Below the pieces are notes generated by a model, which was not told where the DNA came from, ran no database searches, and saw only the letters and a list, made by a program, of their open reading frames with translations. From Liolophura sinensis (taxonomy: Eukaryota; Mollusca; Polyplacophora; Chitonida; Chitonidae), in NCBI RefSeq assembly GCF_032854445.1, contig NC_088304.1, positions 17,333,850 through 17,397,849 of the forward strand: a DNA stretch of 64,000 nucleotides, written 5' to 3'. This document shows, one piece after another, positions 21,440 through 32,300 of this stretch; positions within the stretch are counted from its first letter, which is position 1, and each line of letters opens with the position of its first letter. A program made the position numbers and the translations under genes.

Positions 21440-23195
21440 CACACCAATTAGAGAAAAACACATATAGATCAACTTACATGCATACAGGTATGACATGATC
21501 AAACAGAATTGCATTCTGTTTCACAACTTCTAGGCAGTATTCCCACTGTTATTTGCTTTTGTCCCAGGAAAATGTGTGAAATGTGTAAAATTTCGCAATT
21601 TACAACATTTGTATGTACTGGTAAGTATAACTGTCAAACAGTTATGTTTGACAGAAAGCTGCATTACCCAACACCCATCAGTTCTGCAGGTCTTGATAAT
21701 ACCTGTAGTATTCAAATTAAACATATCACTAAAACACACACATCGGATACTTTATTGCCCAGCATGCCGTTTTGGTGAAATTCTGTACACACCTTCATTT
21801 AATCAAGCTACAATGTTCACCATCATCTACTCTGATTTATTGAGATCTTAACTTTCAATCATAAATATGCATGATCCTCATCATGCAGGTTCCACTTTGA
21901 ATACAGGTTGACTGGCACCTTACTTTATATGAACCAGGGCAGGAGTTCAAAACCACATGGCACTGGAGAGTACACGTACGTGTAGCTTTAATGACAAGTA
22001 CGCAGTGAAAGGAATAAAATCATTGTGTTAAAACATCAATTGTTAGAGCCAAAAATTACTTGATGCACATCAGCTTGTTAAAAGTCATTGGGTACGGTGG
22101 TCATTCTGGGGAAAAACAGGTATGACAGAAATTAACAACAGGTAAAACAACAACAATTATACAGGATATAATTAAGGACTTACAGTACAGAGAGTAAAAC
22201 CAGTGACGACAGTGTTATAGCTGGCAAATGGTTACTTCAGCCAGGGTTTATTATAACTGTTCATGTACTAAAGGCTAGTGTCTTGGTCGAGAACTTTCAT
22301 CCACCCACCCGATACTAAAAATATCTTGAGAAGGATTCATGTAATCAGACCCCTAGCCAGGATTAATGACAGGCATGAGGGAGGAGCATCCTAGCTATTA
22401 TTAATAGCTGGGTGTCAGGGGACCTGCCACCCCCCCCCCCCACCCCCCCAATTGCCAAGACCTTGCCACAGCTGGAGATGACTATGTTGCAATTCAAACT
22501 CAGTTCAGATTTAAAGTCACAGTTTAAATATATGTTAATATTAATACCATATTTTCACATATATGTAAGCCTTGCCTGCAGATACCTCATAAGTATCACA
22601 TTAAATGCATTTCTTAAAGGGGAAGATTTTCTTTAAATGAAGTACTCCTTAGCAGACAGTCAATCAAGTTAAGACCTAAACAATAGGAAATTGTTTTATT
22701 TATGTTTAATTCACATATTTTTCTTTCTTTATGTTATTTTGCTCAGGAATTATTACTCATACTTTTAGGTAAGGAATTTGAAACAGAACGGCCCGGTGAC
22801 TGACGTCACTTAATGCAGTCACTTAAGTCATACCGTTAAAATTATTTTTTTTTCTAAAAAATTCAGGGGTTCACTTGTGGCTCGGCTAGATGATCTATTA
22901 GAATGCAGTGGGGTGCCACATACCTGGTATGACTGGAAACTGTGCAAATGACCTTTACAGGCCTACTTTGTGAGAGCATGAGTTTTTATTTCGCTTGTCA
23001 GCCCTTAACTGTGAACCATCTTCCTGCTAGCAAGATTGATACTGCTCTATAGGCTTTGTAATCATGCACCCGTACTTGGCTTAACAAATGAAAGTATTCA
23101 GAATCTTTCAACATCCAATCACATTGCAGCCTGCACAACAGAGCCACTCGCTGAACAGTCAGTTTCAGTTCATTTCTTGGCAAAACATTAGAAAA
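21440..23195. other. Unassigned DNA upstream of ASL exon 1
   Basis: AT-rich, with a long C-run at about 22431-22447 and short ORFs without recognisable signatures. It may be the 5'-most ASL intron. Confidence 0.4.
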
Positions 23196-23290
23196 CGGCA
23201 ATATTACAACTTCCTCTTTTAAAGTCTTAAGGGTGACTCGACCCAGGATTGATCCTGGATCTACCGCTCCCGAAGCAGACGCTCTACATA
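23196..23290 (-). mobile_element. SINE-B head fragment
   Basis: Only the tRNA-like head and the following 'acttcctcttttaaagtctta' region of SINE-B are present on the minus strand, ending at cgctctac where the 31-bp array begins. Confidence 0.8.
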
Positions 23291-23700
23291 TATATGATGG
23301 CAACCAGCCTCATAAGCCACATATATGATGGTAACCAGCTTTGTCAGCCATATATATGATGGCAACCAGCCTCATAAGCCACATATATGATGGTAACAAG
23401 CCTTGTAAGCCATAGATATGATGTGGCAACCAGCCTCGTAAGCCCTATATATGATGGCAACCAGCCTCGTAAGCCATATACATGATGACAACCAGCCCTG
23501 TAAGCCATATATATGATGGTAAACAGCCCTGTAAGCCATATATATTATGGTAACCAGCCCTGTAAGCCATATATATCATGGTAACCAGCCCTGTCAGCCA
23601 TATATATGATGATAACCAGCCCTGTCCGCCATATACATGATGGTAACCAGCACTGTAAGCCATTTATATGATGGTAACCAGCCTCGTAAGCCATATATAT
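23289..23700. repeat. 31-bp array, left segment, about 13 copies
   Basis: Tandem units catatatatgatggtaacca-gccctgtaagc with many substitutions. On the minus strand the array stays open as MAYRAGYHHIYG-like repeats, which is an effect of the repeat. It continues at 24254 after a foreign 550-bp block. Confidence 0.93.
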
Positions 23701-23701
23701 G

Positions 23702-23846
23702 AGACCTGCGGTCAGACCTTCCCACTAAACAACCGGATAGGAAGCCAGCATGAGCTGGACTTGAACTCACAGCAACCGCATTGGTGAGAGACTCCTGGGT
23801 TATTACGCTGTGCTAGCGCGCTAACCAACTGAACGGAGGCCCCCAT
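23702..23846 (-). mobile_element. SINE-A head, part of a LINE-SINE chimera (copy 1)
   Basis: The 5' part of a SINE-A copy, truncated at gaccttcccactaaacaac. It shares private substitutions (ccactaaac, ccggataggaag, gggttattacgctgtgctag) with the SINE at 27804-28065, and like that one it joins the LINE fragment directly at ggaggcccccatatttgtg. Confidence 0.88.
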
Positions 23847-24253
23847 ATTTGTGTAAGAACGTTAAATCGGCAGCTCTGCCACGATCAGATAGTGTTGGAA
23901 GCTGAAAATATTTACACATAGCACTGTATTTTTCAGAGGAATAAGCATCATTAGTTTTAAAACAACGATATTTGATGAACTTTTTTTTGAACTGACTTGT
24001 CTGAGAAATATTTTTGGGTGGGGGACCATATAATTGACCCATACTCCAAATTGGAGCGAACTAAAGATCTGTACAGGGATATAAGTGACTTGGTTTTTCT
24101 AATAGAAATGCACGATCGCTTGAGAAAACCAAGCATTTTATAACCTTTTCTAACGGCACTGGTGAAGTGTACTCTAAAATTCAGATTAGTGGTTAATGTT
24201 ATCCCAAGATCTTTCATTGTCTCAACTCTTTCAAGTGCATGTTCGTGTATGCA
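23847..24253 (-). mobile_element. LINE reverse-transcriptase 3' fragment, chimera copy 1
   Basis: About 400 bp nearly identical to 28066-28472. The minus strand encodes the end of a non-LTR reverse transcriptase ORF (KDLGITLTTNLNF, SLISLYRSLVRSNLEYGSI). An extra T in a T-run shifts the frame near the 3' end relative to copy 2. The block is truncated at 24253, where the 31-bp array resumes. Confidence 0.9.
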
Positions 24254-24560
24254 TGGTAACCAGCTCTGTCAGCCATATATCTGATGGTAACTAGCCGTCA
24301 TCCATATATATGATGGTAACCAGACCTGTCAGCCATATATATGATGGTAACCAGCCCTGTAAGCCATAAATATGAGGCTAACCAGCCCTGTAAGCCATAT
24401 ATATGATGGTAACCAGCCCTGTAAGCCATATATATGATGGTAACCAGCCCTGTCAGCCATATAAATGATGGTAACCAGACCTGTCAGCCATATATATGAT
24501 GGTATCCAGCACTGTAAGCCATATATAAGATGGTAACCAGCACTGTAAGCCATACGTCGC
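24254..24560. repeat. 31-bp array, right segment, about 10 copies
   Basis: Continuation of the array at 23289-23700 with the same unit and phase of variation; the LINE-SINE block between the two was inserted into it. Confidence 0.93.
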
Positions 24561-25047
24561 GATGGCAGTTATATTCGCATAAGGGTGCATTATGCAAGTC
24601 CTTGCCTTACGCCTACATGTGGTCCTTCCTGTATCCGACTACCAGTATCATTAACATTGGCATACAGACAAAGTTAACATTACAACAACATTCTTAACAT
24701 TTCTATAACTACATATGCAATCACAGTAATCTTAAAGCTTTAGGTCAGCTGGTAATTTAAAATTAATGTACATGTACTAGCAACAGCAGTTACACAACAA
24801 AATCATACATGTTTAAATATATAGCTCTGTAGAACATATAGGCCTACAAAACCACAGCCCAGTTCCATATGCTTACCTTGAACACTTTTGTTTTTCCAAT
24901 AACTGCTATGTTTCAATGCATACATGTCATATTGTGATGTCAATCATGCATACAAGGGGGATAATCAAGGGCCAAGTTTCTAATTTAGCTTTACATATCT
25001 GACAGCAATCAGCATATTTTGATGAATTATGTCTCTGTGTGAGATCA

Positions 25048-25620
25048 TTATTTTGCTGGTGAGACCAAAACAACCTCGACGAAGCCGCCAAGTGTAGCAG
25101 CTATGCGCATGTTCTGCTTCACAGTGGAGCAGTGAGAAGATGGCGGGATTCGCCGAGGTGCATGTACCGTGCCAGGCTTCAGAAGCAGGTCTTTCGGTAG
25201 GTGTATTTTATTAGCGCGATACTTGTTCGACAACAAAGACAACTGATCTGGACCTTCGTCGAGCACGAAATTAACACTGAAAGCATTAAGACTCCAACGA
25301 CCCAAGGCCAGAATGACAAAAGTTGGTGTCTTTCGGGTTTTGGGTCTAGTGTACTTCATGGTCTCACTATCTGCACACCGGCGAAGGCTGTTCATATGTG
25401 TACTGAAACTCAGAACCATGAACGTGGAAGACTCTAGGGTTACTCACTCGGCTGACGCTGACTGCAGTTTCTGGATCAAGGTCACGTTATGCTTATCTTA
25501 CCAGCAGTCTGAGACCACACTGACACCAGGCTTGATCGTCTGCTTGTGTTTCTGTCAGCCTCGTGGAAGAAAACTGTTGCATATCATGTGTTGTGGCGCG
25601 TAACGCTAGGCAACTCTAAC
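25048..25620. other. GC-richer island, candidate ASL promoter or unknown exon
   Basis: This stretch is clearly richer in G, C and CpG than its surroundings and has an open minus-strand frame of 123 codons that I do not recognise. The minus strand contains cccgccatcttctc, similar to the YY1-type element of housekeeping promoters, 3.7 kb upstream of ASL exon 1. It could be the ASL promoter with an untranslated first exon, an exon of another gene, or an old insert. Confidence 0.3.
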
Positions 25621-25723
25621 CCATAAATCCATCCCACACTTGAACACACATAGCGCCGATGTGGTGGCACTGAATGCGTAGCTAGTAATCATAGCCATCA
25701 TGAGGGGGGGGGGGGGGGAGGAG

Positions 25724-25950
25724 GGGGGACTTCCGTGGCTCAGTTGGTTAGCGCGCTAGCGTAATGACCCAGGAGCCTCTCACCAATGCGGTCGTGGTGA
25801 GTTCAAGGCCAGCTCATGCTGGTTTCATCTCCGGTCGTACGTGGGAAGGTCTGACAGAAACCTGCGGATGGTCGTGGGTTTCCTCCCACTATAATGCTGC
25901 TCGTATAAGTCAGATATTCTTGAGTACGGCTTAAAACACGAATCAAATAA
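25724..25950 (+). mobile_element. SINE-A, full length, after a G-run
   Basis: Plus-strand SINE-A with intact head (ttccgtggctcagttggtta), box-B-like gagttcaaggcc and tail aatcaaataa. A run of more than 20 G-rich bases precedes it. The 'ggctgtgcccgg' part of the body is deleted. Confidence 0.93.
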
Positions 25951-26289
25951 TTATATCAAATAAATTCATCAAAAAAGCAGATCAACTTTCAGACCTACCG
26001 GTATTTTAAAACACAGTAGGATATTTAGTGTTTTATAAAGTCATTTTACATGTAACAAAATGGCAATACACAATTGCGCAATGCTATCGTAAGTTTCAAA
26101 TGAAGATGTTTTAGAATGATGGATAAAATAACGTTTTAAGTCTATCTATATCCATCCTAAAACAGCTCTGGTCAAGTATATACAATCTTACAAGTTAAAA
26201 AGTCAAGCCAAATAAGTGCCATGTTCTAATTTTGCATTACAAAATAGAAGGAGCGAGTGTGAAATTAAAGGGGGGAGCACGGGGGGAGG

Positions 26290-27255
26290 GGGGGTGCTGG
26301 AATGAACCAATCAAATCGGGCCACCTAGGCTTCCGGCACGTACATACAAAATTGCCTCCAATACTTGTGTAGAATGACGTGTTCCGACGTACGTACAAAA
26401 CTGTCCCAAAAACTTGTGTAGACAGGCGCGCTCCGACCTACGTACACAATTGCCCCACACACCAACACCACCAACCCGGAGAGACCAAGGGACGGCCCAG
26501 CACTCTCGTGGCCTGGGGATGCATTTAGATACCCAGGCTATTGTTGATATAGCAGTACAATCAAGATGCCAAAGGGACACAACATGTGCAAGTGGCTGAA
26601 GTGTGTCTCTTTTAATCTCTGTGGTCAGAGTTGCATTAAGGACTTCTGCAAGGTGCACCTCGCCAGGTTAAGCCATGTAAAGTGTGTGGAATAGTCGTTA
26701 GAAATGAGTATCAACTCTGCCAAGCATGTGGGTACCATAAAGTGCAAAATAGGGACAATCAAGGGCGTGTTAGGCCTTTCCGAAGGCCGCCATTGAAATT
26801 CGAATTTAGAAAGTGGTGATTGCGAGGTATAACCATACAGCAACAGTGGACGAATACATCGATCAGCTGTTGGCAGAGATGCCAGAAAATCCGACTGTGC
26901 GTAACGTAGTCCAAAACATCCTGGATGAGCCCATTCCTGAGGCAGTCAAGGAGCGCCTGCTAATGCCCGTACAGCCTGGGAAATATTCCTCACACCAAGA
27001 GGGCTAGGAAGAGGAAGCCCTTCGTGGCCTTCGACCGCAGCGACCATTTATCGACCTGGGTGACCAGGTCCATCCCCCTGTTCAGGTCCCTCCCCCGGTT
27101 CAGCCCCCGGCTGCAGAGTGGGTTGAGGTTCTGAACGACGTCAAAGGCGAGTATGAAGTTGATAGCGCCGCTGCGGTCTTCTCCACATTGCGGGTAGAAA
27201 CAGAGGGCCTGCTCGACGTTGGTGAGGTTGAAATCGCTGATGGTATACATTTGGT
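26290..27255 (+). pseudogene. Degenerate coding relic, zinc-binding and acidic segments
   Basis: A block with coding-like composition and broken frames. Recognisable pieces on the plus strand: KPCKVCGIVVRNEYQLCQAC at about 26675-26740 (two CxxC pairs, probably zinc-binding), YIDQLLAEMPENPTVRNVV at about 26850-26910, a basic RARKRKPF segment, and a Pro- and Glu-rich segment ending near 27245. In-frame stops and frame changes separate them. I cannot name the family. It may belong to the same gene as the relic at 29540-30180, which follows in order and orientation. The left end also has about two copies of a 50-bp repeat (cttgtgtagacaggcgcgct). Confidence 0.45.
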
Positions 27256-27803
27256 TTATTAATATTCATAGCATACAGGCCAGGAGCCCACTTATAGGTC
27301 TGACAACGGGGATTCATACAGAGTAACAGAAGCATATAATACACATATGTAGAGCTAGGTAAATATAAAACACAATTTTTGTACAAGGACAGTGTAAACA
27401 CAGGTAAACATATGATCTTGGTACAGAAATGTTATAGGCCTACGTGTAAACACAGGTGAATATATAAAACTATTCTTGTTAAAATTTCGTTAAAAAATGA
27501 GAATTGTAAACCGTTGTAATCAGAAGATTATAGATCATGAAATATGTTAATCACAGAAAAACCGTTAAAAAAGAATCGAGTGAACTGACCCTTTAAATGA
27601 TTGTTGCCAAAAAAATGTCTGTGGAATGATTAGAACTCAGGTCATTATAGAAATTCATGGCTCGAGGGAAAAAAGAATGTTTTCGAGCGTTAATTCTAGT
27701 TGACGCACCCGGGAAAGTTGCCGTCTGTCGTAAGGCTCGGGCAGGAAAATTGTTGACCTGCTCTACGAGGTAAGGCGAGTCAACGATAGAGTGAACATAT
27801 TTG
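27256..27803. other. Unassigned DNA
   Basis: AT-rich; a short duplication around gtgtaaacacaggt-aa is the only structure noticed. Confidence 0.4.
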
Positions 27804-28065
27804 TGTATTTATTTATTTATTTGATTGGTATTTTACGCCGAATATTTCACTTATACGACGGCGGCAAGCATTATGGTGGGAGGAAACCGGGCACAGCCCA
27901 GGGGAAACCCACGACCATCCGCAGGTTGCTGTCAGACCTTCCCACTAAACGACCGGATAGGAAGCCAGCACGAGCTGGATTTGAACTCACAGCAACCGCA
28001 TTGGTGAGAGACTCCTTGGTTATTACGCTGTGCTAGCGCGCTAACCAACTGAACGGAGGCCCCCA
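27804..28065 (-). mobile_element. SINE-A, full length, joined to a LINE (chimera copy 2)
   Basis: Complete SINE-A on the minus strand with (ttta)n tail and tRNA-like head. The head abuts the LINE fragment with no gap: the LINE reading frame runs on into ggggcctccgttcagttggt and stops at the TAG of the SINE box A region. The box A is damaged (ccgttcag instead of ccgtggctcag), as in copy 1. Confidence 0.93.
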
Positions 28066-29538
28066 TATTTGTGTAAGAACGTTAAATCGGCAGCTCTGCC
28101 ACGATCAGATAGTGTTGGAAGCTGAAAATATTTACACATAGCACTGTATTTTTCAGAGGAATAAGCGTCATTAGTTTTAAAACAAAGATATTTGATGAAC
28201 TTTTTTTGAACAGACTTGTCTGAGAAATATTTTTGGGTGGGGGACCATATAATTGACCCATACTCCAAGTTGGAGCGAACTAAAGATCTGTACAGGGATA
28301 TAAGTGACTTGGTTTTTGTAATAGAAATGCACGAACGCTTGAGAAAACCAAGCATTTTATAACCTTTTCTAACGGCACTGGTGAAGTGTACTCTAAAATT
28401 CAGATTAGTGGTTAATGTTATCCCAAGATCTTTCATTGTCTCAACTCTTTCAAGTGCATGTTCGTGTATGCTATAAATGGATATAATTTTCTTGGTCTTA
28501 TTCATGAATGATATGACACAACACTTGTCCACATTTAAAATAAGCTGCCAAACTGAACACCAGTTTGTTGAACGTGCAAGGTCTTCCTGTAATAGCTCAC
28601 ATTCTTGCGCGGAACGCACGTGTTTGTAAAGTTTACTGTCATCTGCATACAGTGACTATTTAGAGTGCCGAACACAAGAAGACATGTCGTTTACACATAA
28701 AATAAACAGTAGCAGATCAATCAAAGACCCTTGCCCTTGCGATAATATCGGCTTCTTTGAAGGTTCTGCGCCCTGTAGGACAACTCGTTGCGAACGGCCT
28801 TCGAGATATGAGCGCAGCCATTTGAGCAGTGGGCCTTTGAAGCCAAAATGCTTCAGTGTATGTATCAACATATCATGTCTAGGTACACAGCATCGGTCTG
28901 CAGTTTTGCGTTAAAAGCCATAGTGATACCATCAACATGACAGGCTAGGTCGGTAACTGTGTCACGGTTACGGAAAAATCCATGTTGATTTAAGGTTATT
29001 TTCTTTCGAACATGTTGAAACAGTGTTTCATATACAGCCTTATCAAAATGTAATGTCAGTCCCGTCGCCTGTTTTGAAAATTGGAATCACGTTAGCTCTC
29101 TTAAAAGCTGTTGGGCACCACCCATTTTGAAGAGATGCATTGAAAATTAAGCTTAGGTGAACGGCCAGTTCCTATGCACACTCCTTTAAAAGTAGACCTG
29201 AAATATTGTCATATCCACAGGCCTTGTGGATTTTTGCAGAATTCAGTAAACACGATATATCATGGGCATTTACACTAGCATTGCTCATTATGTTGCTCAT
29301 TATCACACTGAACAGAGAGCGGAGGCATTTCCGCTGTTTGGGGTCTGGTAAAAACAGAAATCGTTAAACAACTCTGAGTTGATATCATTAGCCTCAATAT
29401 TTCCATGCTTGACAGAGCCCGGAATTTGGCCTTTTGACAGCTTGGCTTTTACGAAACCCCAGAATCGTGTCGGGTTGTTTTCCGTTTCTGACACAACATT
29501 TGAACTATATTCCTTATATGTTTCCCGTTTTAGCTTGC
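28066..29538 (-). mobile_element. Non-LTR retrotransposon relic, reverse-transcriptase part
   Basis: Minus-strand LINE sequence. Readable pieces: NPTRFWGFVKAKLSKGQIPG (linker between endonuclease and RT), HFGFKGPLLKWLRSYLEGR and SQGQGSLIDLLLFILCVND (degraded version of the GVPQGSxLGPLLF region), and the RT C-terminal region with YRSLVRSNLEYGSIIWSP. The FADD catalytic box is lost in a break at about 28620-28680. Frames shift several times; it is not active. Confidence 0.9.
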
Positions 29539-29539
29539 T

Positions 29540-30180
29540 AGAACCGGCCGACTGGCCCTGAAACCCCCCATGAAACCCCCCATGCCATGGTCAATGACAT
29601 CACCGGCTTAGAGACCTCAAAAGGGCAATCATCCTGCGGGACCTCGCAGACGAGAACATCTTTAACATCGGCAAGTACAAGTTCGGTGGCAACGGTATCA
29701 GAGGTAAAGTAGAGCTCATATGCCAAAACGGCCACGCATGGTCCAGAGACCTCCACTTCCCCCAGAGCAGAGAGGTCCACATCTACGAAGGAGACGTCTG
29801 GCAGGCCATCCGGGAAGCAACCCAGAAGGAACCAAAAGCGGTTTGGCCCCTAGGCGGACAAGACAGATAGCTAACCGTCTACCAGTTAGTACTTCAGGAC
29901 GGGCGTAATTACAGGACGCGGGAAGCTCACGAAAGGCTCTAGAAAGCCAAAATTATAGCCAAAGAATGTAATAGCTGGAAAGCGACCCCAGTCAGCTTCA
30001 TGAACGATGTCCAGAAGGCCTGCGTGGAACATTGTCATGGTGGTCTCTGGAACTCCATGGACTATGACACGAGAGATATGGTCAGAATCGACATGAAGGC
30101 CTGCTATCCAGCGAGCTTTTAGGGAGAAGGCAAGGCAAAGCCGTATTTCGGACGTTTCGGGCATCCAACCCACCGCATGA
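29540..30180 (+). pseudogene. Insert in the LINE: relic resembling a family B DNA polymerase
   Basis: A plus-strand, GC-rich block that interrupts the LINE between the endonuclease and RT parts. One frame reads almost through, with three stops: DLADENIFNIGKYKFGG, ICQNGHAWSRDLHFPQ, VQKACVEHCHGGLWNSMDYD and RIDMKACYPASF followed by RFGHPTHRM. The hydrophobic-D-x3-x-YP-S pattern recalls the DxxSLYP palm motif of family B DNA polymerases, as found in Maverick/Polinton-like elements and linear plasmids. That assignment is tentative and the rest of the protein is not recognised. Confidence 0.45.
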
Positions 30181-31460
30181 CAGATTTCTTCTTCCCGTTT
30201 ATGGCTTTTACCTGCTGCCATACATTTTTAACAGGTTTGTTACGATTTATGTTGTGCCCTTTTTATAATCCTCTGGGCCTGGGCTTTAGTCTTCTTAAAC
30301 ACAATGATATCCCTATACAACCTTGTGTGCTGTGATCTATTTTTAGCTTTTTCCTTTCCTTCATAGGTTAGGAACATTCCTCTGTCCACCAGGGAACAGG
30401 TACTTTTCCTGGAATTTTCCCAAAAGTTTTTGTAACAGCCTTACTAGTTGCTGCATTTAAAGCGCAGTAATAATGTTGTTTGAAAACTTGTTCACATCAC
30501 TGTCATACAAGTCCTGAGTGAAGTACAATTCACAAGCTTTGCTATACTTGGTCCACTCTGCTTTACTTAACCTCCACCTTGGCAATGAGCCAATGTCGTA
30601 TGAGTGAGGATGAAAGCCAAGAGATACTGATACTGGATGATGGTCACTTCCACAAGGAGACTGATAATCTACTGACCACGTGTGTGTAGAGCCCAGTCTT
30701 TTGGATGATAATTGCTGAATGTTTCCCTGAATATGCATCTAAACGAGTCCCAGAACCATCATTTAATACCACCTGATCATAATCTTTGATAACCTCATAC
30801 AAAATTCTACCTCATACAAAATTCTACCATTTGTGTCAATACCTGTGCTACCCCACACAGCGTGGTGCGCGTTGAGTCGCCACAGATAATAACAGGATTC
30901 GGAGCACAGTGATCCAGCAAGGACTTAAAATCATTGTAGTCTAGCCCTTACATGGGTTATATAAGCTTACAACATTCACGGACCTGTTACTGTTCCTCGC
31001 TATCTGGAAACACTGACACTCAATAACCTTAATGGGGGTAAGTTTACTTCAGTAAATGAGAGGCCATTCTTGATAAACACAGAAAGTCCACTCTGCTCCC
31101 ATACAAACTGTCTTCTCTAATGACAGCATATCCAGGAAAACTAAAATCATACTCAAGCTGCAGAAATGTTTCCTGTGATTGAACTATGGCTGGATTTGGA
31201 TCAACATTAGAAAGGAAATATTTAAATTCCTGACCATGGGCATACAAGGACTGGATGTTTTGTTGCAAGATGTTGAAGAACATTACAGTAAGTATACAAC
31301 CCAAGATTCCACACAAGTATACATATTGGAACTTATCCATTATTCATGCGTAAAGTTTCTCAGCTGCATTTTTTCGCACAAGCCTTCATATCACCCACAG
31401 AACTACCAAGATGACGCTCTGCACATTCAGCAATATGGTCAATTACTTCTTTTTCCATTT
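30181..31460 (-). mobile_element. LINE relic, AP-endonuclease part
   Basis: Minus-strand remnants of an APE-type endonuclease: LQQNIQSLYAHGQEF and IVQSQETF near 31150-31300 (N-terminal part, with the catalytic Glu region), and CGSDHHPVSVSL near 30640 (the C-terminal SDHxP motif). It is followed by VPWWTEECS, typical of the segment after the endonuclease. Stops and frameshifts are frequent. Confidence 0.88.
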
Positions 31461-32300
31461 TGACACTTTGATATAATGAAACAACATCTCTGTCAACAGA
31501 GTAACAACACTCTATGTGTAGACGAACTACACATTTCGGTCTGAACAGCAGCCTCAGAATCAGTTTGGGTACTAGTGCTTTTCTTTGGACATTTGCCTAA
31601 AGATACCTCTGTGGACTGTGATCCACACTGTGAACTTGGGATATCCCAAATAGACGCGTCAAAATTATGATCCTGTGAAAAATTCATGGTCTCACTTTCC
31701 TGAGCTCTCACACTTTTGAGTGCCTCAGCGGACACTTTTTCCGTAACTCTGGTAAACTGTGCCTTGTTCGCTTCTTTAAGCTTTGGGCAACCTCGATATG
31801 CTGAGCTGTGGAAATTTCCACAGTTCAGACACCTACATACATTTTTGTTAAGACGATCTTTGTTCTCATGCCTTTCGCACCTCAGATTACCACGGCATGC
31901 GTAAGCTACATGATTAAATCGTTGGCAACGGAAGCATCGAATAACTCGGGGAATATATTGTTTAACCTGGAATAAAGGGATAATAACATCATCAAAATAC
32001 AGCAGCATAGATGATGTGGGGATTTTCTCCCTGCCTTTCGTCATGCGTTCAACTTTTACACACTTAAACATTTCATTGCCCCCAGAACTTCACTCTCAGT
32101 AACATCCTCTCCAAAGCTTTTGTTTGAACCCTGCGCCCAACTTCTCGCCCCATTATAGAATCTACCTTTAACAATTTCTTCATTTGACTCTGACTGTTAC
32201 ACGTTATGAGTAAGTCCCGAGACTGAAGCTTCTTCACAAGCAGAGAGAAAGAAAGAATGACCTTGGGGCGACTCAGAGTAAGGGAGGGACAACAGGAGCC
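31461..32300 (-). mobile_element. LINE relic, ORF1 with zinc knuckles
   Basis: The minus-strand ORF at 31493-32071 encodes CFRCQRFNHVAYACRGNLRC, then CRCLNCGNFHSSAYRGC: two to three CCHC-type knuckles of a gag-like ORF1, as in Jockey- and CR1-like elements. The sequence upstream (32072-32290) still reads as ORF1 with frameshifts. The 5' end of the element is placed near 32300. Confidence 0.85.

Noticed and set aside
21269-21514. N-terminally longer ASL start upstream of 21382
   Set aside because: The extra frame contains a strong splice acceptor and does not match known ASL N-termini, whereas MAGEAGE fits.
28620-32300. Active LINE
   Set aside because: Frameshifts, stops, loss of the RT catalytic box and a 640-bp insertion show that it is dead.
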